Positions 1 to 8,460 of a stretch of 64,000 nt of DNA are shown here, piece after piece. The notes below the pieces were generated by a model. It was not told the origin of the DNA. It did not search any database and saw only the letters and a program-made list of their open reading frames with translations. The number at the start of each line of letters is the position of its first letter. Positions within the stretch are counted from its first letter, which is position 1. The stretch spans positions 874,149 to 938,148 of the forward strand of contig NZ_FUFN01000010.1 of the NCBI RefSeq assembly GCF_900162615.1. The letters are read 5' to 3'. A program made the translations under genes and the position numbers. The stretch is from Virgibacillus proomii (GTDB lineage Bacteria > Bacillota > Bacilli > Bacillales > Amphibacillaceae).

Positions 1-2
1 TT

Positions 3-1505
3 GTAAAAGCAACACAGGGTCATTTTAACCTCAATAAAAATGAAGATTCAACATCTATTATTGGTTTATCGCATTCACTAGCTCATAATAATAATACGAC
101 TGCTTATTTACTATATGATACTTTTGATGAAATATATAGTGTAAATGGCGCGCAAACAAATTATTATCAACTCTACAATGCTAATCTTGAATTTAGAGAG
201 ACTGTTCAAAGTAAATTTTCTATTTCTCCCATAGACCCAAATGCGGTCTATGATATAGACCCAAACAAACTCCGTCAATTTGCTGAAGCTTACTATAAAG
301 ACAAAGCAAAAAATATCCATCAAATTATCTCTGAGGATGATCCACTTTATGCTGTGAGTGTTGCACGCGGGTTTTTTACGCTTGGGAACGTAGAGATTAT
401 AGATACGAATCATGATTATCCAGGGCTTCGTTCTCTTATTGAAGATATTCCAGATGAAGTGATTAAGGATTTTCAGGAACTGGCAATTCAGTATACCACT
501 GCTTCTAACCAAGGTGGTATTAAAACAGTTATGCACGATATTTTAGGTGTTAATATGGATGTCGTAAATAAGATGGATAATTGGTTCAACTCTCTTAAAG
601 CCTATGCCACATATCAACCTGAAATTGATACTATGATTCGCCAGTTGGATAAAAAATTACCTGGTGTATTAAAGCGAGTGAAAACGATTACTAGTAATGC
701 CGATTTAATGTTTGGAAGATTGGTAATGGCAGGGTATATATCGAATTCGCAAAAACAGGTCATTGTCAAAGAATTTACCAATATCGAAACAGAATTAGAT
801 GGTATTCGGGAAACGTTATCTCGATTGGTAGGCGTAAGGGAGACCGGAAACTTTTTTGTTCAAATTGGTGGGGATATAGCAGCAATAGTAAAAATAATGG
901 GACACATCACGGCCATTCAAGATAGTTTGGAAGTGTTAAAACGAGAAGATCTTCTGTCCATTTTAGAAGAAATAAAGGCAAGTCATAGTATCACAGAGGT
1001 TTTAAGCAGTTTGTCCAGCGGTAAGAAGTCCTACCTGGGATCAGATATGGTTTTTTCTACTAAACATGGAAAAAAAGAAATAAAGGTAAATATTTCAGCT
1101 GCACTGCGCATGTATCAAAATGGAAAGGCAGTTTTAGAAGAAAAGTTATCTGAAATTGATCACTTTCAAGCAGCAATCCATAGAGAAATTTCCCAATGTT
1201 ATGAAAACAATAAATCTCAAGTTATGCGTAAAATTGATGATATTGAGGCAAATCCAGGTTTATATAGCTATCTGCTTAGAAAGCATATTTATTTTTCACG
1301 GTTAAATAAAAAAGTAAAACGTATTCGTGTTTATGAAGTCTTTTTTCCATTGGAAACTGCAAATTTAAATGAAGAAATTCATGTTTTAAGAAAAAGTATA
1401 GAAAAAGGGTATATGTATGTTGAAAATTATCGAAAAGCAATTGAAGACTTATTTGCAGAAGAAAAAGAAATAGGGAACTTATTTGATTTAGTTGGAGGGG
1501 AATAG
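3..1505 (+). CDS. Lipase-like/helical protein, 5' end outside window
   Basis: The reading frame is open from the window edge (frame beginning at base 3) to the TAA at 1503-1505, so about 500 residues are visible and the start lies upstream. The visible N-terminal part contains GLSHSLAH, which resembles the nucleophile elbow (GHSLGG) of class-3-type lipases, at about visible residues 21-28. After that the protein is long and mostly helical with no recognised domain, ending in charged, coiled-coil-prone segments. This layout recalls Firmicutes proteins with an N-terminal lipase-like domain (the DUF6792/SA1320 type), but that is a memory-based guess. The next gene starts 1 nt after its stop, so the two are co-transcribed. 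Function unknown. Confidence 0.6.
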   Translation, partial: VKATQGHFNLNKNEDSTSIIGLSHSLAHNNNTTAYLLYDTFDEIYSVNGAQTNYYQLYNANLEFRETVQSKFSISPIDPNAVYDIDPNKLRQFAEAYYKDKAKNIHQIISEDDPLYAVSVARGFFTLGNVEIIDTNHDYPGLRSLIEDIPDEVIKDFQELAIQYTTASNQGGIKTVMHDILGVNMDVVNKMDNWFNSLKAYATYQPEIDTMIRQLDKKLPGVLKRVKTITSNADLMFGRLVMAGYISNSQKQVIVKEFTNIETELDGIRETLSRLVGVRETGNFFVQIGGDIAAIVKIMGHITAIQDSLEVLKREDLLSILEEIKASHSITEVLSSLSSGKKSYLGSDMVFSTKHGKKEIKVNISAALRMYQNGKAVLEEKLSEIDHFQAAIHREISQCYENNKSQVMRKIDDIEANPGLYSYLLRKHIYFSRLNKKVKRIRVYEVFFPLETANLNEEIHVLRKSIEKGYMYVENYRKAIEDLFAEEKEIGNLFDLVGGE

Positions 1506-1506
1506 A

Positions 1507-1842
1507 GTGGGAGAAGAAACGATAACAGTAACAGAAAGAATTGTTGCAAGTGAGGATCTTACATATAAGAAACAAATTCTTCGTGGTTATACAGATACAA
1601 TTTATGAATGTGATACCGCTTTTTTAAAATTAATGGATGACATTATTGTTAACGAAGAGCAAAAGGGTGAAATTGTTGAAGCTATGAAAGAAGAAACCAA
1701 GAAATTAATTACGTATAATCGTAGTTTACTAGAGCATGTGGATAAACGAATTAATAAAATGGTTGAAGGGTTAGATGAGCAAGTTGATGAGATGAAAAAG
1801 CAGAGCCTTACCATCACCTATGAAATAATTGCATCTCCTTAA
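1507..1842 (+). CDS. Small helical hypothetical protein, partner of upstream gene
   Basis: 111-residue protein. The GTG at 1507 is chosen because GGAGGGG (1494-1500) lies 6 nt upstream; a TTG at 1492 is in frame but has no ribosome site. The protein is almost entirely charged and helical, with a Lys/Glu/Asp-rich middle and no signal peptide or membrane segment. It starts 1 nt after the preceding lipase-like gene ends, so it is probably translated with it and may be its partner or chaperone. I do not recognise a family. A weak terminator-like hairpin follows at about 1875-1906. Confidence 0.65.
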   Translation: MGEETITVTERIVASEDLTYKKQILRGYTDTIYECDTAFLKLMDDIIVNEEQKGEIVEAMKEETKKLITYNRSLLEHVDKRINKMVEGLDEQVDEMKKQSLTITYEIIASP

Positions 1843-1874
1843 TTGCCTCCCAATGCAACTTGCACAAAGGAAAA

Positions 1875-1906
1875 TTCCTATTTAGCTTTAAGGATAGGGG
1901 CTTTTT
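1875..1906 (+). terminator. Weak Rho-independent terminator
   Basis: CCTAT and ATAGG can pair around a T/A-rich loop and are followed by GGCTTTTT. It lies 33 nt after the small helical gene and fits the end of that two-gene unit. The stem is short, so confidence is modest. Confidence 0.4.
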
Positions 1907-2454
1907 GTGATGAATTTTTAGACAGAACTTGCTACAGCAGTATGGACAGTTTTTAGGTGTATTGAGTGTATTTGCCTTTTCTATGCAAAGAAAGGAATCT
2001 GCACCTGTTAAGCAGTTTAATAACTGGCAAGAAAAGTGGATTTTGTTCGAGTTTACATATAAATGCTACTTTCCAGTAATTTATCTACATAACCTATTTT
2101 CCATCTATTTAAATAATGAGATTTGCATCAGGCTTGGTTACTACGCTTACACATTAATTCTTTTACAGGGTATGTTTCTCTGAAAGTGTGTCAGAAGGTA
2201 ATTTAAAAAGCTTGATGTGGCGGAAAACAAGCTGGATGTCTGGTTAAAAAATATGAACCGAAAACTTGTCTTTCAAACTCATAGAAGAAGTTGAAAATGG
2301 ATGTCTGTTCCATGTTTTCCATTTAACATCCTGTGTTTCCAAGTAAAAAACTTGGAATATATTGTGAATATGTTTAATACTGTAAAAATAAGGGGAATGG
2401 TTTTATAGGTCATTAAGGATCTAAGCTATAAAAATAACAAAAGGGGGACTAAAC
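1907..2454. other. Gene-free stretch before fdh
   Basis: About 550 bases without a convincing gene. A TTG-started 84-codon frame at 1929-2183 has no ribosome site and no family resemblance. The last 60 bases should hold the promoter of the formate dehydrogenase gene. I see no strong operator or riboswitch. Confidence 0.4.
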
Positions 2455-3480
2455 ATGAAGATCCTTGCACTTTTTCCAGAAACAACAAGTGCTACACAAT
2501 TATTATCTAAGGAAAAGTCACTAGGACTGAGAGACTTTTTAAAAAATACAGATCATGAATTAACAATCATTACAAATGATAAGGAAGTAGATGATCATAT
2601 TGAGGGGGCTGATGTAGTTATTTCCTCTCCTTTCTTACCAGCTTATATTACCAAAGAAAGGGCAGATAAAGCGAAAAGTTTAAAATTAGCAATTACAGCT
2701 GGAATTGGGTCTGATCATGTAGATCTTGATGCAGCGATCGATAAAGGAATCACTGTAGCCGAAATACCTGGCAGTAATAATGTTAGTGTCGCTGAACAAA
2801 ATGTAATGGAAACATTATTATTGCTAAGAAATTATGAGGAAGGACACAGACAAGCTGAGGAAGGGGAATGGGATTTACCTAAAGTAGGTGCAGAAGCACA
2901 TGATATGATTGGCAAGACGGTCGGTATTTTCGGATTTGGTCGTATTGGTCAATTAACAGCTGCACGTTTGAAGCCGTTTGAAGTAAAATTACAATACCAT
3001 GATCCATATCGAAAAAAAGAATTGGAAGATCAAATGGGAATTAAATATGTAGACTTTGATACATTGGTACAAACATCTGACATCATCATTATTCAGTCAC
3101 CGTTAACCAAAGATACAAAAAATAGATTTGATAAGAATGTTATCAGTAAGATGAAAGACAATGCTGTCCTTGTCAATTGTGCAAGAGGTGGCATTGTGGA
3201 GCGAGATGCAATCACAGAAGCAGTTAAAAGTGGCAAGATTCGCTATGGTGGCGATGTTTGGTACCCACAACCAGCACCTAATGATCACCCTTGGCGCTCT
3301 CTCAAACAAACAGGGCTTACGGTGCATTATTCCGGCATGACTGTAGAGGCACAGAAGAGAATTCAAAAAGGTGTGCAAGAAATCCTAACAAGCTTTATAA
3401 ATAAAAAGCCGATTAAAGAGTCCTATTTGATTGTGGATAATCATAAAGTTACAAATCAAAGTTATCTAACACAAAAATAA
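2455..3480 (+). CDS. fdh: NAD-dependent formate dehydrogenase
   Basis: Cytoplasmic D-2-hydroxyacid-dehydrogenase-fold enzyme of 341 residues that oxidises formate to CO2 with NAD+. Family hallmarks are visible: GSDHVDL (85-91); SNNVSVAE (107-114), with the formate-binding Asn at 109; the Rossmann motif GFGRIGQ (160-166); Asp183, the acidic residue that prefers NAD over NADP; CARGG (242-246), with the substrate Arg at 244; and QPAPNDHPW (272-280) followed by catalytic His291 in VHYSG. The Gln/His pair and the PAPxDHPW motif separate formate dehydrogenase from other 2-hydroxyacid dehydrogenases. The length matches short Gram-positive forms (the Pseudomonas enzyme is about 400). The ATG is preceded by AAAGGGGG. 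It stands alone, closed by a strong terminator. Confidence 0.93.
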   Translation: MKILALFPETTSATQLLSKEKSLGLRDFLKNTDHELTIITNDKEVDDHIEGADVVISSPFLPAYITKERADKAKSLKLAITAGIGSDHVDLDAAIDKGITVAEIPGSNNVSVAEQNVMETLLLLRNYEEGHRQAEEGEWDLPKVGAEAHDMIGKTVGIFGFGRIGQLTAARLKPFEVKLQYHDPYRKKELEDQMGIKYVDFDTLVQTSDIIIIQSPLTKDTKNRFDKNVISKMKDNAVLVNCARGGIVERDAITEAVKSGKIRYGGDVWYPQPAPNDHPWRSLKQTGLTVHYSGMTVEAQKRIQKGVQEILTSFINKKPIKESYLIVDNHKVTNQSYLTQK

Positions 3481-3520
3481 CCATTTTAAATGGACAAGGT
3501 ATTAAGTAACATCATAACAA

Positions 3521-3577
3521 ACAGTCCGTACACTGTAAGTAACCTAAGAAATAATAAAAGTGTACGGACTGTTTTTG
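3521..3577 (+). terminator. Strong Rho-independent terminator of fdh
   Basis: A 14-bp perfect stem, ACAGTCCGTACACT (3521-3534) with AGTGTACGGACTGT (3559-3572), is followed directly by a T run. The 24-nt loop is long, but the perfect arms make this convincing. Confidence 0.88.
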
Positions 3578-3704
3578 TTTACGAATTAATCAATCGGACA
3601 ATGTTTTCTTTGTTAGCTTATTGTATAAAAGAGGTATAATTCCGTATAAAAATGAATGGTCCTAGATTTTTGCTACAAACAAGTCGAATTTTTACTTTTG
3701 TTAA

Positions 3705-4022
3705 TTAACGTAAACTCTGAATAATTTCTTTTTCAATGATTTCATTTTCACGATTAACCATCCCAGGTATTAAAAATAAGTCAACAAATAACCAAATATA
3801 GACTATTGCAAGAGGTATAAATCCAATAATTATAAAAACAGTTATCCATCCGATAACGCTTAATAACAACTGTGCAATAGCAGATCCCTTTCTGTCGAGA
3901 TAAAATCGGTGAATACCTAACGAACCTAAAAAGATAAGCAATACATATGCTAAAAGCAAGCTTTTTCCTTTTCGATTTAGTTCAGAATTCACCAGCACCC
4001 TTTCTTCATTCGTTAATTCCAA
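3705..4022 (-). CDS. TM2 domain membrane protein
   Basis: About 105 residues with two hydrophobic helices joined by a short turn. The GSLGIHRFYLDRKG segment is the conserved core of TM2 (PF05154) proteins. The TTG at 4022 is preferred because it lies 8 nt after AAGGAG; the upstream in-frame TTG at 4028 is too close to that site. Members are inner-membrane proteins of unknown biochemical role. The N-terminus is a charged cytoplasmic stretch, and the C-terminus is a short Glu/Lys tail. It is transcribed toward fdh and is probably monocistronic. Confidence 0.8.
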   Translation of the reverse strand: MELTNEERVLVNSELNRKGKSLLLAYVLLIFLGSLGIHRFYLDRKGSAIAQLLLSVIGWITVFIIIGFIPLAIVYIWLFVDLFLIPGMVNRENEIIEKEIIQSLR

Positions 4023-4028
4023 AATCAA

Positions 4029-4470
4029 AACTCCTTCCCTTTAATTTTATATGTACAGAGTTAATCATACCATAAAAGAGATTGCTTTTTTAATAATTAG
4101 TTATTTCTATTTCCAAAGTGATTACCTCATCTAAACTTCAACGTAAAATTTTAGCCATTTTAACATACGATGAAATTGGATGTATCATGTCGTCTGACTT
4201 TTTGAACATCCTCTATAATAAATTTACTAGGTGTATCATTTTTTATTCAACCGGAAATAAGTGTCTCTAAAAGTTTTTAAAAAGCTTTTTTGGTTTTCCT
4301 TAATTAGGGAGAACTATTCCAGTTTCTTTTTGTTTTATAGGTAACCAAATATTACTTGGACGGGCTTCCTATTTGAATTCAACTAAATAATCGGATAAAC
4401 TACTTGAAATTCTTTCCGTTTCCCTTTATCTTATAAATCAAAACTTGCTGAATTGAGAAAGGAATTTTAT
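4029..4470. other. Intergenic region between TM2 gene and HxlR gene
   Basis: 442 A/T-rich bases between divergent genes. It must carry the promoters of both. I found no clear long palindrome and no small gene with a ribosome site. Confidence 0.4.
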
Positions 4471-4848
4471 ATGCATCATACGTTGCGTGAAGAAATACAG
4501 CTGAAGTTGCAAAATGGGGAATATCATTGTGAAAAAGAACTAACTTTATCTATTATAAGTGGTAAATGGAAAGTAGTCATTTTATGGCATTTAGGTGTCG
4601 AAGGCCCACACCGTTTTAACAGTTTGCAACGTTTATTTGAAAATATTTCTCATAAGACACTCTCCAACCAGTTAAAAGAGCTAATAGAAGATGGGATTGT
4701 CAGCCGTAAAGTATATCCGGAGTCTCCGCCTAAAGTAGAATATTCTATGACAAAATTGGGCTATACTTTATTGCCTATTATTGAAATGATGTACGACTGG
4801 GGGAAAAAACGCATCCAACAATTAAAGGAAGAAGGGATCATTGATTAG
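4471..4848 (+). CDS. HxlR-family winged-helix regulator
   Basis: 125-residue DNA-binding protein starting at the ATG 7 nt after AAAGGA; an in-frame TTG at 4453 lacks a ribosome site. The HxlR core is clear: SGKWKVVILWHL, then HRFNSLQR and ISHKTLSNQLKELIEDGIVSR, which form the winged helix. A single N-terminal cysteine, Cys20, sits just before the GKWK segment, where redox- or electrophile-sensing members (HypR, YodB type) carry theirs. It faces a DJ-1/PfpI gene and shares a terminator with it. That neighbour is a plausible target in a thiol-stress response, but no operator was identified. Confidence 0.88.
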   Translation: MHHTLREEIQLKLQNGEYHCEKELTLSIISGKWKVVILWHLGVEGPHRFNSLQRLFENISHKTLSNQLKELIEDGIVSRKVYPESPPKVEYSMTKLGYTLLPIIEMMYDWGKKRIQQLKEEGIID

Positions 4849-4897
4849 AAAGGTTTTTCCAAAGGTCATTTTGAACATTTCTCCTACTTGTGAAATG

Positions 4898-4931
4898 ATC
4901 CCATACCACTAAATATGATATGGGATTATTT
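4898..4931. terminator. Bidirectional terminator between HxlR and DJ-1 genes
   Basis: ATCCCATA (4898-4905) pairs with TATGGGAT (4919-4926) between two convergent genes. T-rich flanks are present on both strands. Confidence 0.7.
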
Positions 4932-4970
4932 GAAATACTTGGTTCCTTTAATGACCGCCTACTATTAATA

Positions 4971-5489
4971 TTAAAGTTTATCGTTTAGAAGTTTCAATGC
5001 CTCCCGGTTAAAAGCTGGAAGATCATCAGGGGTACGACTGGTTACGATATTTTGATCAACCACTACTTCCTCATCTTTAAAATTAGCTCCAGCATTGATC
5101 AAGTCTTTTCGTATAGAAGTAAATCCAGTAACATTAACGCCTTTTAATAAATCTGTATCGATAAGGAATTGAGGTCCGTGACATATTGCAAAAACAGGTT
5201 TTTTAGCTTCGATAAATTTACGCGCAAATGCAGCATTTCGTTCATCAATTCGCAATAAGTCAGGGGAAAAGCCGCCTGGTACAAGGAGTGCATCGTAATC
5301 TTCCGTTTTTATTTCATCTATTCCTTTATCAATCGTAAATGTTCCGCCATTTTTACCAGTAATTTGTTTTCCTGCTTCTTGTTCAATTAGGTCTACGGAG
5401 TGATTCGCTTCTTTAAAATGTTTAACTGGATCAGTTAATTCGATTTCCTCAACCATGTTTGTAACAAGTACAGCAATTTTTTTACCCAT
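4971..5489 (-). CDS. DJ-1/PfpI family protein (YraA/GSP18-like)
   Basis: 172-residue class-I glutamine-amidotransferase-fold protein. The nucleophile elbow AICHGPQ places the reactive Cys at 103 followed by His104. The acidic partner is in the N-terminal VEEIE segment (Glu14-Glu15 region), and LLVPGGFSPD (68-77) is the conserved PGG loop. The length and the RTPDDLPAFNRE ending match the PfpI/YraA/YhbO branch, reported to protect against thiol, oxidative or carbonyl stress; protease and deglycase activities have both been claimed, so the exact reaction is uncertain. The ATG lies beyond a short A/T-rich leader without a strong ribosome site. It is convergent with an HxlR regulator that may respond to the same stress. 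Confidence 0.88.
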   Translation of the reverse strand: MGKKIAVLVTNMVEEIELTDPVKHFKEANHSVDLIEQEAGKQITGKNGGTFTIDKGIDEIKTEDYDALLVPGGFSPDLLRIDERNAAFARKFIEAKKPVFAICHGPQFLIDTDLLKGVNVTGFTSIRKDLINAGANFKDEEVVVDQNIVTSRTPDDLPAFNREALKLLNDKL

Positions 5490-6159
5490 AAAATTTTCAT
5501 ACTTTCTAAATTAATCAGCTTTTAAATCATATGTTCATTTTAGAATTGTTAGAAGTAGCTGTAAAGAATGCACTTTTTGGTGCGGAGGTTACCTATACGT
5601 TACTATTGCATGTAATTTTTATTTGTTGGACAGAATTCATTTTGCTTGTGGTTTATAAGTATAAAATAAGGAGGAGGGGTTGATTTGACATCGTAAAAAA
5701 TTAAGCAATGGCTATTGAGACCATGCAATAGCACCTAATGTAAAGATTCCTAATAGTCCCCATACAATATTCATTGATAACAATCCTTATTAGTTATTTG
5801 AAAAAGAATTTACAAAAATTTTACCGGGTTAGAAAGTAGCGTTTTTGTAGAGGCTTTAATAATGGAAGTTAACTAGTGACTTTGTGCTATTGCTATATTA
5901 ATTTATGTCACTATTAAAGCTTATCTAATCATAATCATACATATTAGTACTTTAAAAATGGTGTAAAAATCATCAATTGTAATCAATCTTATGCTTTGGT
6001 AAAGACAAAATTCATCTATCCAACTAGAAATATTTAACGCTTTCATTTCATTATTTGGCTATGTCGTGTTATTATATTAGCATAAAAAGTATTTAGATTT
6101 TATATATATTCGGTCATATTATTATATGATTCGGCTATATACTAACTGGGGTGAAATAC
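5490..6159. other. Long intergenic region with decayed fragments
   Basis: 670 bases. It holds a 50-codon hydrophobic frame (ATG 5531 to TGA 5683) with no ribosome site, an orphan AAGGAGGAGGGG ribosome-site-like stretch at about 5668-5679 with no gene behind it, and on the minus strand a 20-codon NupC-like N-terminus described separately. The last 100 bases lead into the AraC gene. The whole stretch looks like the remains of deleted genes. Confidence 0.45.
5712..5774 (-). pseudogene. Remnant of NupC-type nucleoside transporter N-terminus
   Basis: On the minus strand, an ATG preceded by AAGGAT opens MNIVWGLLGIFTLGAIAW and stops after 20 codons. Concentrative nucleoside transporters of the NupC family typically begin with a very similar MNI.WGLLG.F.L..IA segment followed by about 380 more residues. 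Nothing downstream restores the frame for more than a few codons. I read this as the first helix of a deleted nupC-like gene. A real 20-residue membrane peptide cannot be excluded. Confidence 0.5.
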
Positions 6160-6912
6160 ATGGATTTATTGGATTTTCTATTTTTCTCCAAACGTGCAAA
6201 AAATCAATTTATTCCTAATCATATACATAATTGTTATGAGTTGGTTTATTATTATACAAGTGGGATAACAGAGATAGCTTCAGTTGAATATTCATTTCAT
6301 GAGAATACATTTGCTCTCATTTCTCCAAACGTGGAGCATAATGAGATTCATTATTCAAATGCGGATGTATTATTTATTGGTTTTCATAGTGATAGTGAAG
6401 AAATTGTCAACTTAAATGGTGTATTTCAAGATAGCAGTGATTGGACAATAAAGCGTACTTTACAAAAAATGAAAGATGAGTTTATGCAGCGACAGGATCG
6501 TTTTCCTGAAATGCTTAATCTGTTAGTGGGAGAGCTTATCATTCATTTGCAACGATTAATTGGTCCTACTAAATCTCATAATCAAATAGAAGAGAGAATA
6601 CTGTATGTACGTAATTATATGGATGAATATTTTCGACAAAAGCTATCCGTTGAAACTTTAGCAAGTATTGCTGGTTATAGTTATGATCGGTTTCGTCATT
6701 TATTTAAGGAAAAGTTTGGAATTGCTCCTCTACAGTATCTTTATTTAAAACGAATAAACTATGCAAAAGAATGTTTAATCAAGGATCCGTCCATGCTTGT
6801 TTCAGAAATTGCTTTAGAAGCAGGGTTTGTTAACGATTCGCAATTTTGCAATGTCTTCAAAAGGGAAACTGGTTTAACACCTACCTTATTTAGAAAAAAT
6901 TATTTGAAATGA
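6160..6912 (+). CDS. AraC-family transcriptional regulator
   Basis: 250-residue regulator. The ATG at 6160 follows GGGGTG at a normal distance; the GTG at 6151 would lie inside that site. The N-terminal half (about 1-125) has the cupin-like effector-binding pattern with conserved histidines (NHIHNCYELVYY). The C-terminal 100 residues hold two helix-turn-helix units: LSVETLASIAGYSYDRFRHLFKEKFG, then SEIALEAGFVNDSQFCNVFKRETG, which is the AraC/XylS signature. Such proteins usually sense a sugar or related molecule and activate a nearby operon. The sucrose locus follows but already has its own LacI repressor, so the target is uncertain. Confidence 0.85.
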   Translation: MDLLDFLFFSKRAKNQFIPNHIHNCYELVYYYTSGITEIASVEYSFHENTFALISPNVEHNEIHYSNADVLFIGFHSDSEEIVNLNGVFQDSSDWTIKRTLQKMKDEFMQRQDRFPEMLNLLVGELIIHLQRLIGPTKSHNQIEERILYVRNYMDEYFRQKLSVETLASIAGYSYDRFRHLFKEKFGIAPLQYLYLKRINYAKECLIKDPSMLVSEIALEAGFVNDSQFCNVFKRETGLTPTLFRKNYLK

Positions 6913-6958
6913 TGTATTTTAACTTGTAAGGCGAGAAGTCATTTATTTCTATTGGCGG

Positions 6959-6982
6959 TGCGATAAATCGCATTTCTTTTCA
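6959..6982 (+). terminator. Terminator after AraC gene
   Basis: TGCGAT and ATCGCA form a tight hairpin (6959-6972) followed by TTTCTTTTC. The remaining bases up to 7211 show no gene and should contain the promoter of the LacI gene. Confidence 0.6.
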
Positions 6983-7211
6983 TTTATATTTGTCCTCAGA
7001 GGGATAATAAATTAACTTGGTTATTGGAAACAAAGGAGAAACCTGGTATATTTTATACGTTAGGATAGTATAAATTTAGTTGATAATTAAGGAAAACAGT
7101 GAAAGTTTTAATGTTCAACGTGTAAGTGCAACTAGGGAGTTGTTTATACTAAATGCTTGATCCGATTTTTTACATATAGATATAATTTGAAAATAAGGAG
7201 GGGACATAACT

Positions 7212-8195
7212 TTGGTGACGATAAAAGATATTGCTGAAATGGCAAGTGTTTCGAGATCCACTGTTTCCAGAGTTTTGAATAATTCTGGTTATGTAAGTGA
7301 TGACGCGCGAAAGCGTGTTGAGGAAGTCATTGAAAAAACAGGTTATGTGCCGAGTAGATATGCAAAATCTTTAAGGACAAAAAAGACGAAAGTAATTGGA
7401 GTGATTCTCCCTACTATTCAGACAGAAACGCCTAGCAGGGTGGTTACAGGTTTAGGAAAAGAATTATCTAAACATGGGTACCAGATTCTACTTGCAAACA
7501 CGAACCACAACAAAGAAAAGGAATTGGAGTACTTAGATTTGCTTATGCGCCAGGTGGATGGAATTGTATTGATTGCAACGAATACAAAACCAGAACTTAT
7601 GCAAAAAATCAATGAGATCAGTCTGCCGATTGTCCTCATTGGTCAGGAAGCAGAAGGAGTTATGTGCGTTACGTATGATGATTATCATGTAGCTAGAGAA
7701 TTAACCGCTTTCTTAATAGAAAAAGGACATAAACGGATCGGTTTTATTGGCGTTGACGAATCCGATCGGGCCGTTGGTTACTTGCGTAAAAAAGGATTTT
7801 TTGATGAAATGATGGCACATCATTTAGCAATTGAAGAAGCTTGGATTCAGAAAGCGGTCTTTGATATTGATTCAGGTTACACGGCGATGGAAAATATGAT
7901 AAAATGTTGTTCCAAACGACCAACCGCTATTGTTGCTGTTACGGATAGATTGGCAATAGGCGCTATCAGCTATTTAAAGCAGCAAGGATTTAACGTACCA
8001 AAAGATATGGCGTTTATTGGAATTGGCGCTTCCGAATTATCCCAGTATGTTGATCCCTCGTTAACGACAGTTGACTACAAAAATGAAAAAGCAGGTGAAG
8101 AAGCAGCGAGGCAGATTTTAGCTCGGATTCGTTCAGAAAAATATCAAGAAAAAATTGTACTAGACTATAGACTTATTATTCGTGATAGTGTATGA
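7212..8195 (+). CDS. scrR: LacI-family sucrose operon repressor
   Basis: 327-residue LacI/GalR repressor. The N-terminal helix-turn-helix is textbook (TIKDIAEMASVSRSTVSRVLNNSGYVS), followed by the hinge and a periplasmic-binding-protein-like core (about 60-327) with the usual CVTYDD, AVTDRLAIG and TTVDY motifs. The TTG at 7212 lies about 10 nt after AAGGAGG; the GTG at 7215 is an equal alternative. It lies directly upstream of a sucrose PTS operon on the same strand, so it is assigned as the repressor ScrR. Two palindromic sites flank the gap before scrA, and a longer palindrome overlaps its own stop codon. The inducer is probably a phosphorylated sugar, by family analogy. Confidence 0.85.
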   Translation: MVTIKDIAEMASVSRSTVSRVLNNSGYVSDDARKRVEEVIEKTGYVPSRYAKSLRTKKTKVIGVILPTIQTETPSRVVTGLGKELSKHGYQILLANTNHNKEKELEYLDLLMRQVDGIVLIATNTKPELMQKINEISLPIVLIGQEAEGVMCVTYDDYHVARELTAFLIEKGHKRIGFIGVDESDRAVGYLRKKGFFDEMMAHHLAIEEAWIQKAVFDIDSGYTAMENMIKCCSKRPTAIVAVTDRLAIGAISYLKQQGFNVPKDMAFIGIGASELSQYVDPSLTTVDYKNEKAGEEAARQILARIRSEKYQEKIVLDYRLIIRDSV

Positions 8196-8222
8196 TATAT
8201 GTGAAATCGATTTCACATATAT
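8195..8222. promoter_or_regulatory. 28-bp perfect palindrome: cre site and/or terminator
   Basis: A perfect palindrome centred between 8208 and 8209 overlaps the scrR stop codon. Its core TGAAATCGATTTCA (8202-8215) fits the CcpA cre consensus TGNAANCGNWWNCA at every position. It is followed by a T run, so as RNA it could also end the scrR transcript. It may serve both as the carbon-catabolite site of the sucrose operon and as a terminator. Confidence 0.65.
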
Positions 8223-8235
8223 TTTTTATTGCTTG

Positions 8236-8249
8236 TGGTATCGATTCCA
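8236..8249. promoter_or_regulatory. LacI-type operator 1 of sucrose operon
   Basis: TGGTATCGATTCCA is a near-perfect dyad with the central CG typical of LacI-family operators. Its reverse complement is exactly the second site at 8428-8441. Together they are the likely ScrR operators. Confidence 0.7.
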
Positions 8250-8427
8250 TAAAGAATAAAGCACTGATAGTTTGGGATAGTATCTAAATGAAAAGATATT
8301 TAATTCATGATGTGCGATGCTATTTTCTCCCATAAGATATATGTACCGGGAAGAAAGTAGCTGAAAAAGGTCCTTCGTTTAATGGATATACCATAACTTC
8401 CGCTATCATATTTTTATTTGTCTAATG

Positions 8428-8441
8428 TGGAATCGATACCA
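8428..8441. promoter_or_regulatory. LacI-type operator 2, just before scrA ribosome site
   Basis: TGGAATCGATACCA is the exact inverse of the 8236 site and lies 20 nt before the scrA start. It argues that the in-frame ATG at 8425 is not the real start. The 192-bp centre-to-centre spacing would allow looping by a tetrameric or dimer-pair repressor. Confidence 0.7.
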
Positions 8442-8460
8442 TGATAAAAGGAGTGTAATA

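Noticed and set aside
1929..2183. 84-codon frame on the plus strand starting with TTG
   Set aside because: No ribosome site, no family likeness, and hydrophobic-aromatic composition typical of A/T-rich noncoding DNA.
5531..5683. 50-codon hydrophobic frame before the AraC gene
   Set aside because: No ribosome site before the ATG, and it sits in a decayed intergenic stretch. A real small membrane protein cannot be shown from sequence alone.
8425..8460. Upstream in-frame ATG of scrA giving a 12-residue extension
   Set aside because: The codons lie inside a palindromic operator and before the ribosome site, so 8461 is the better start.
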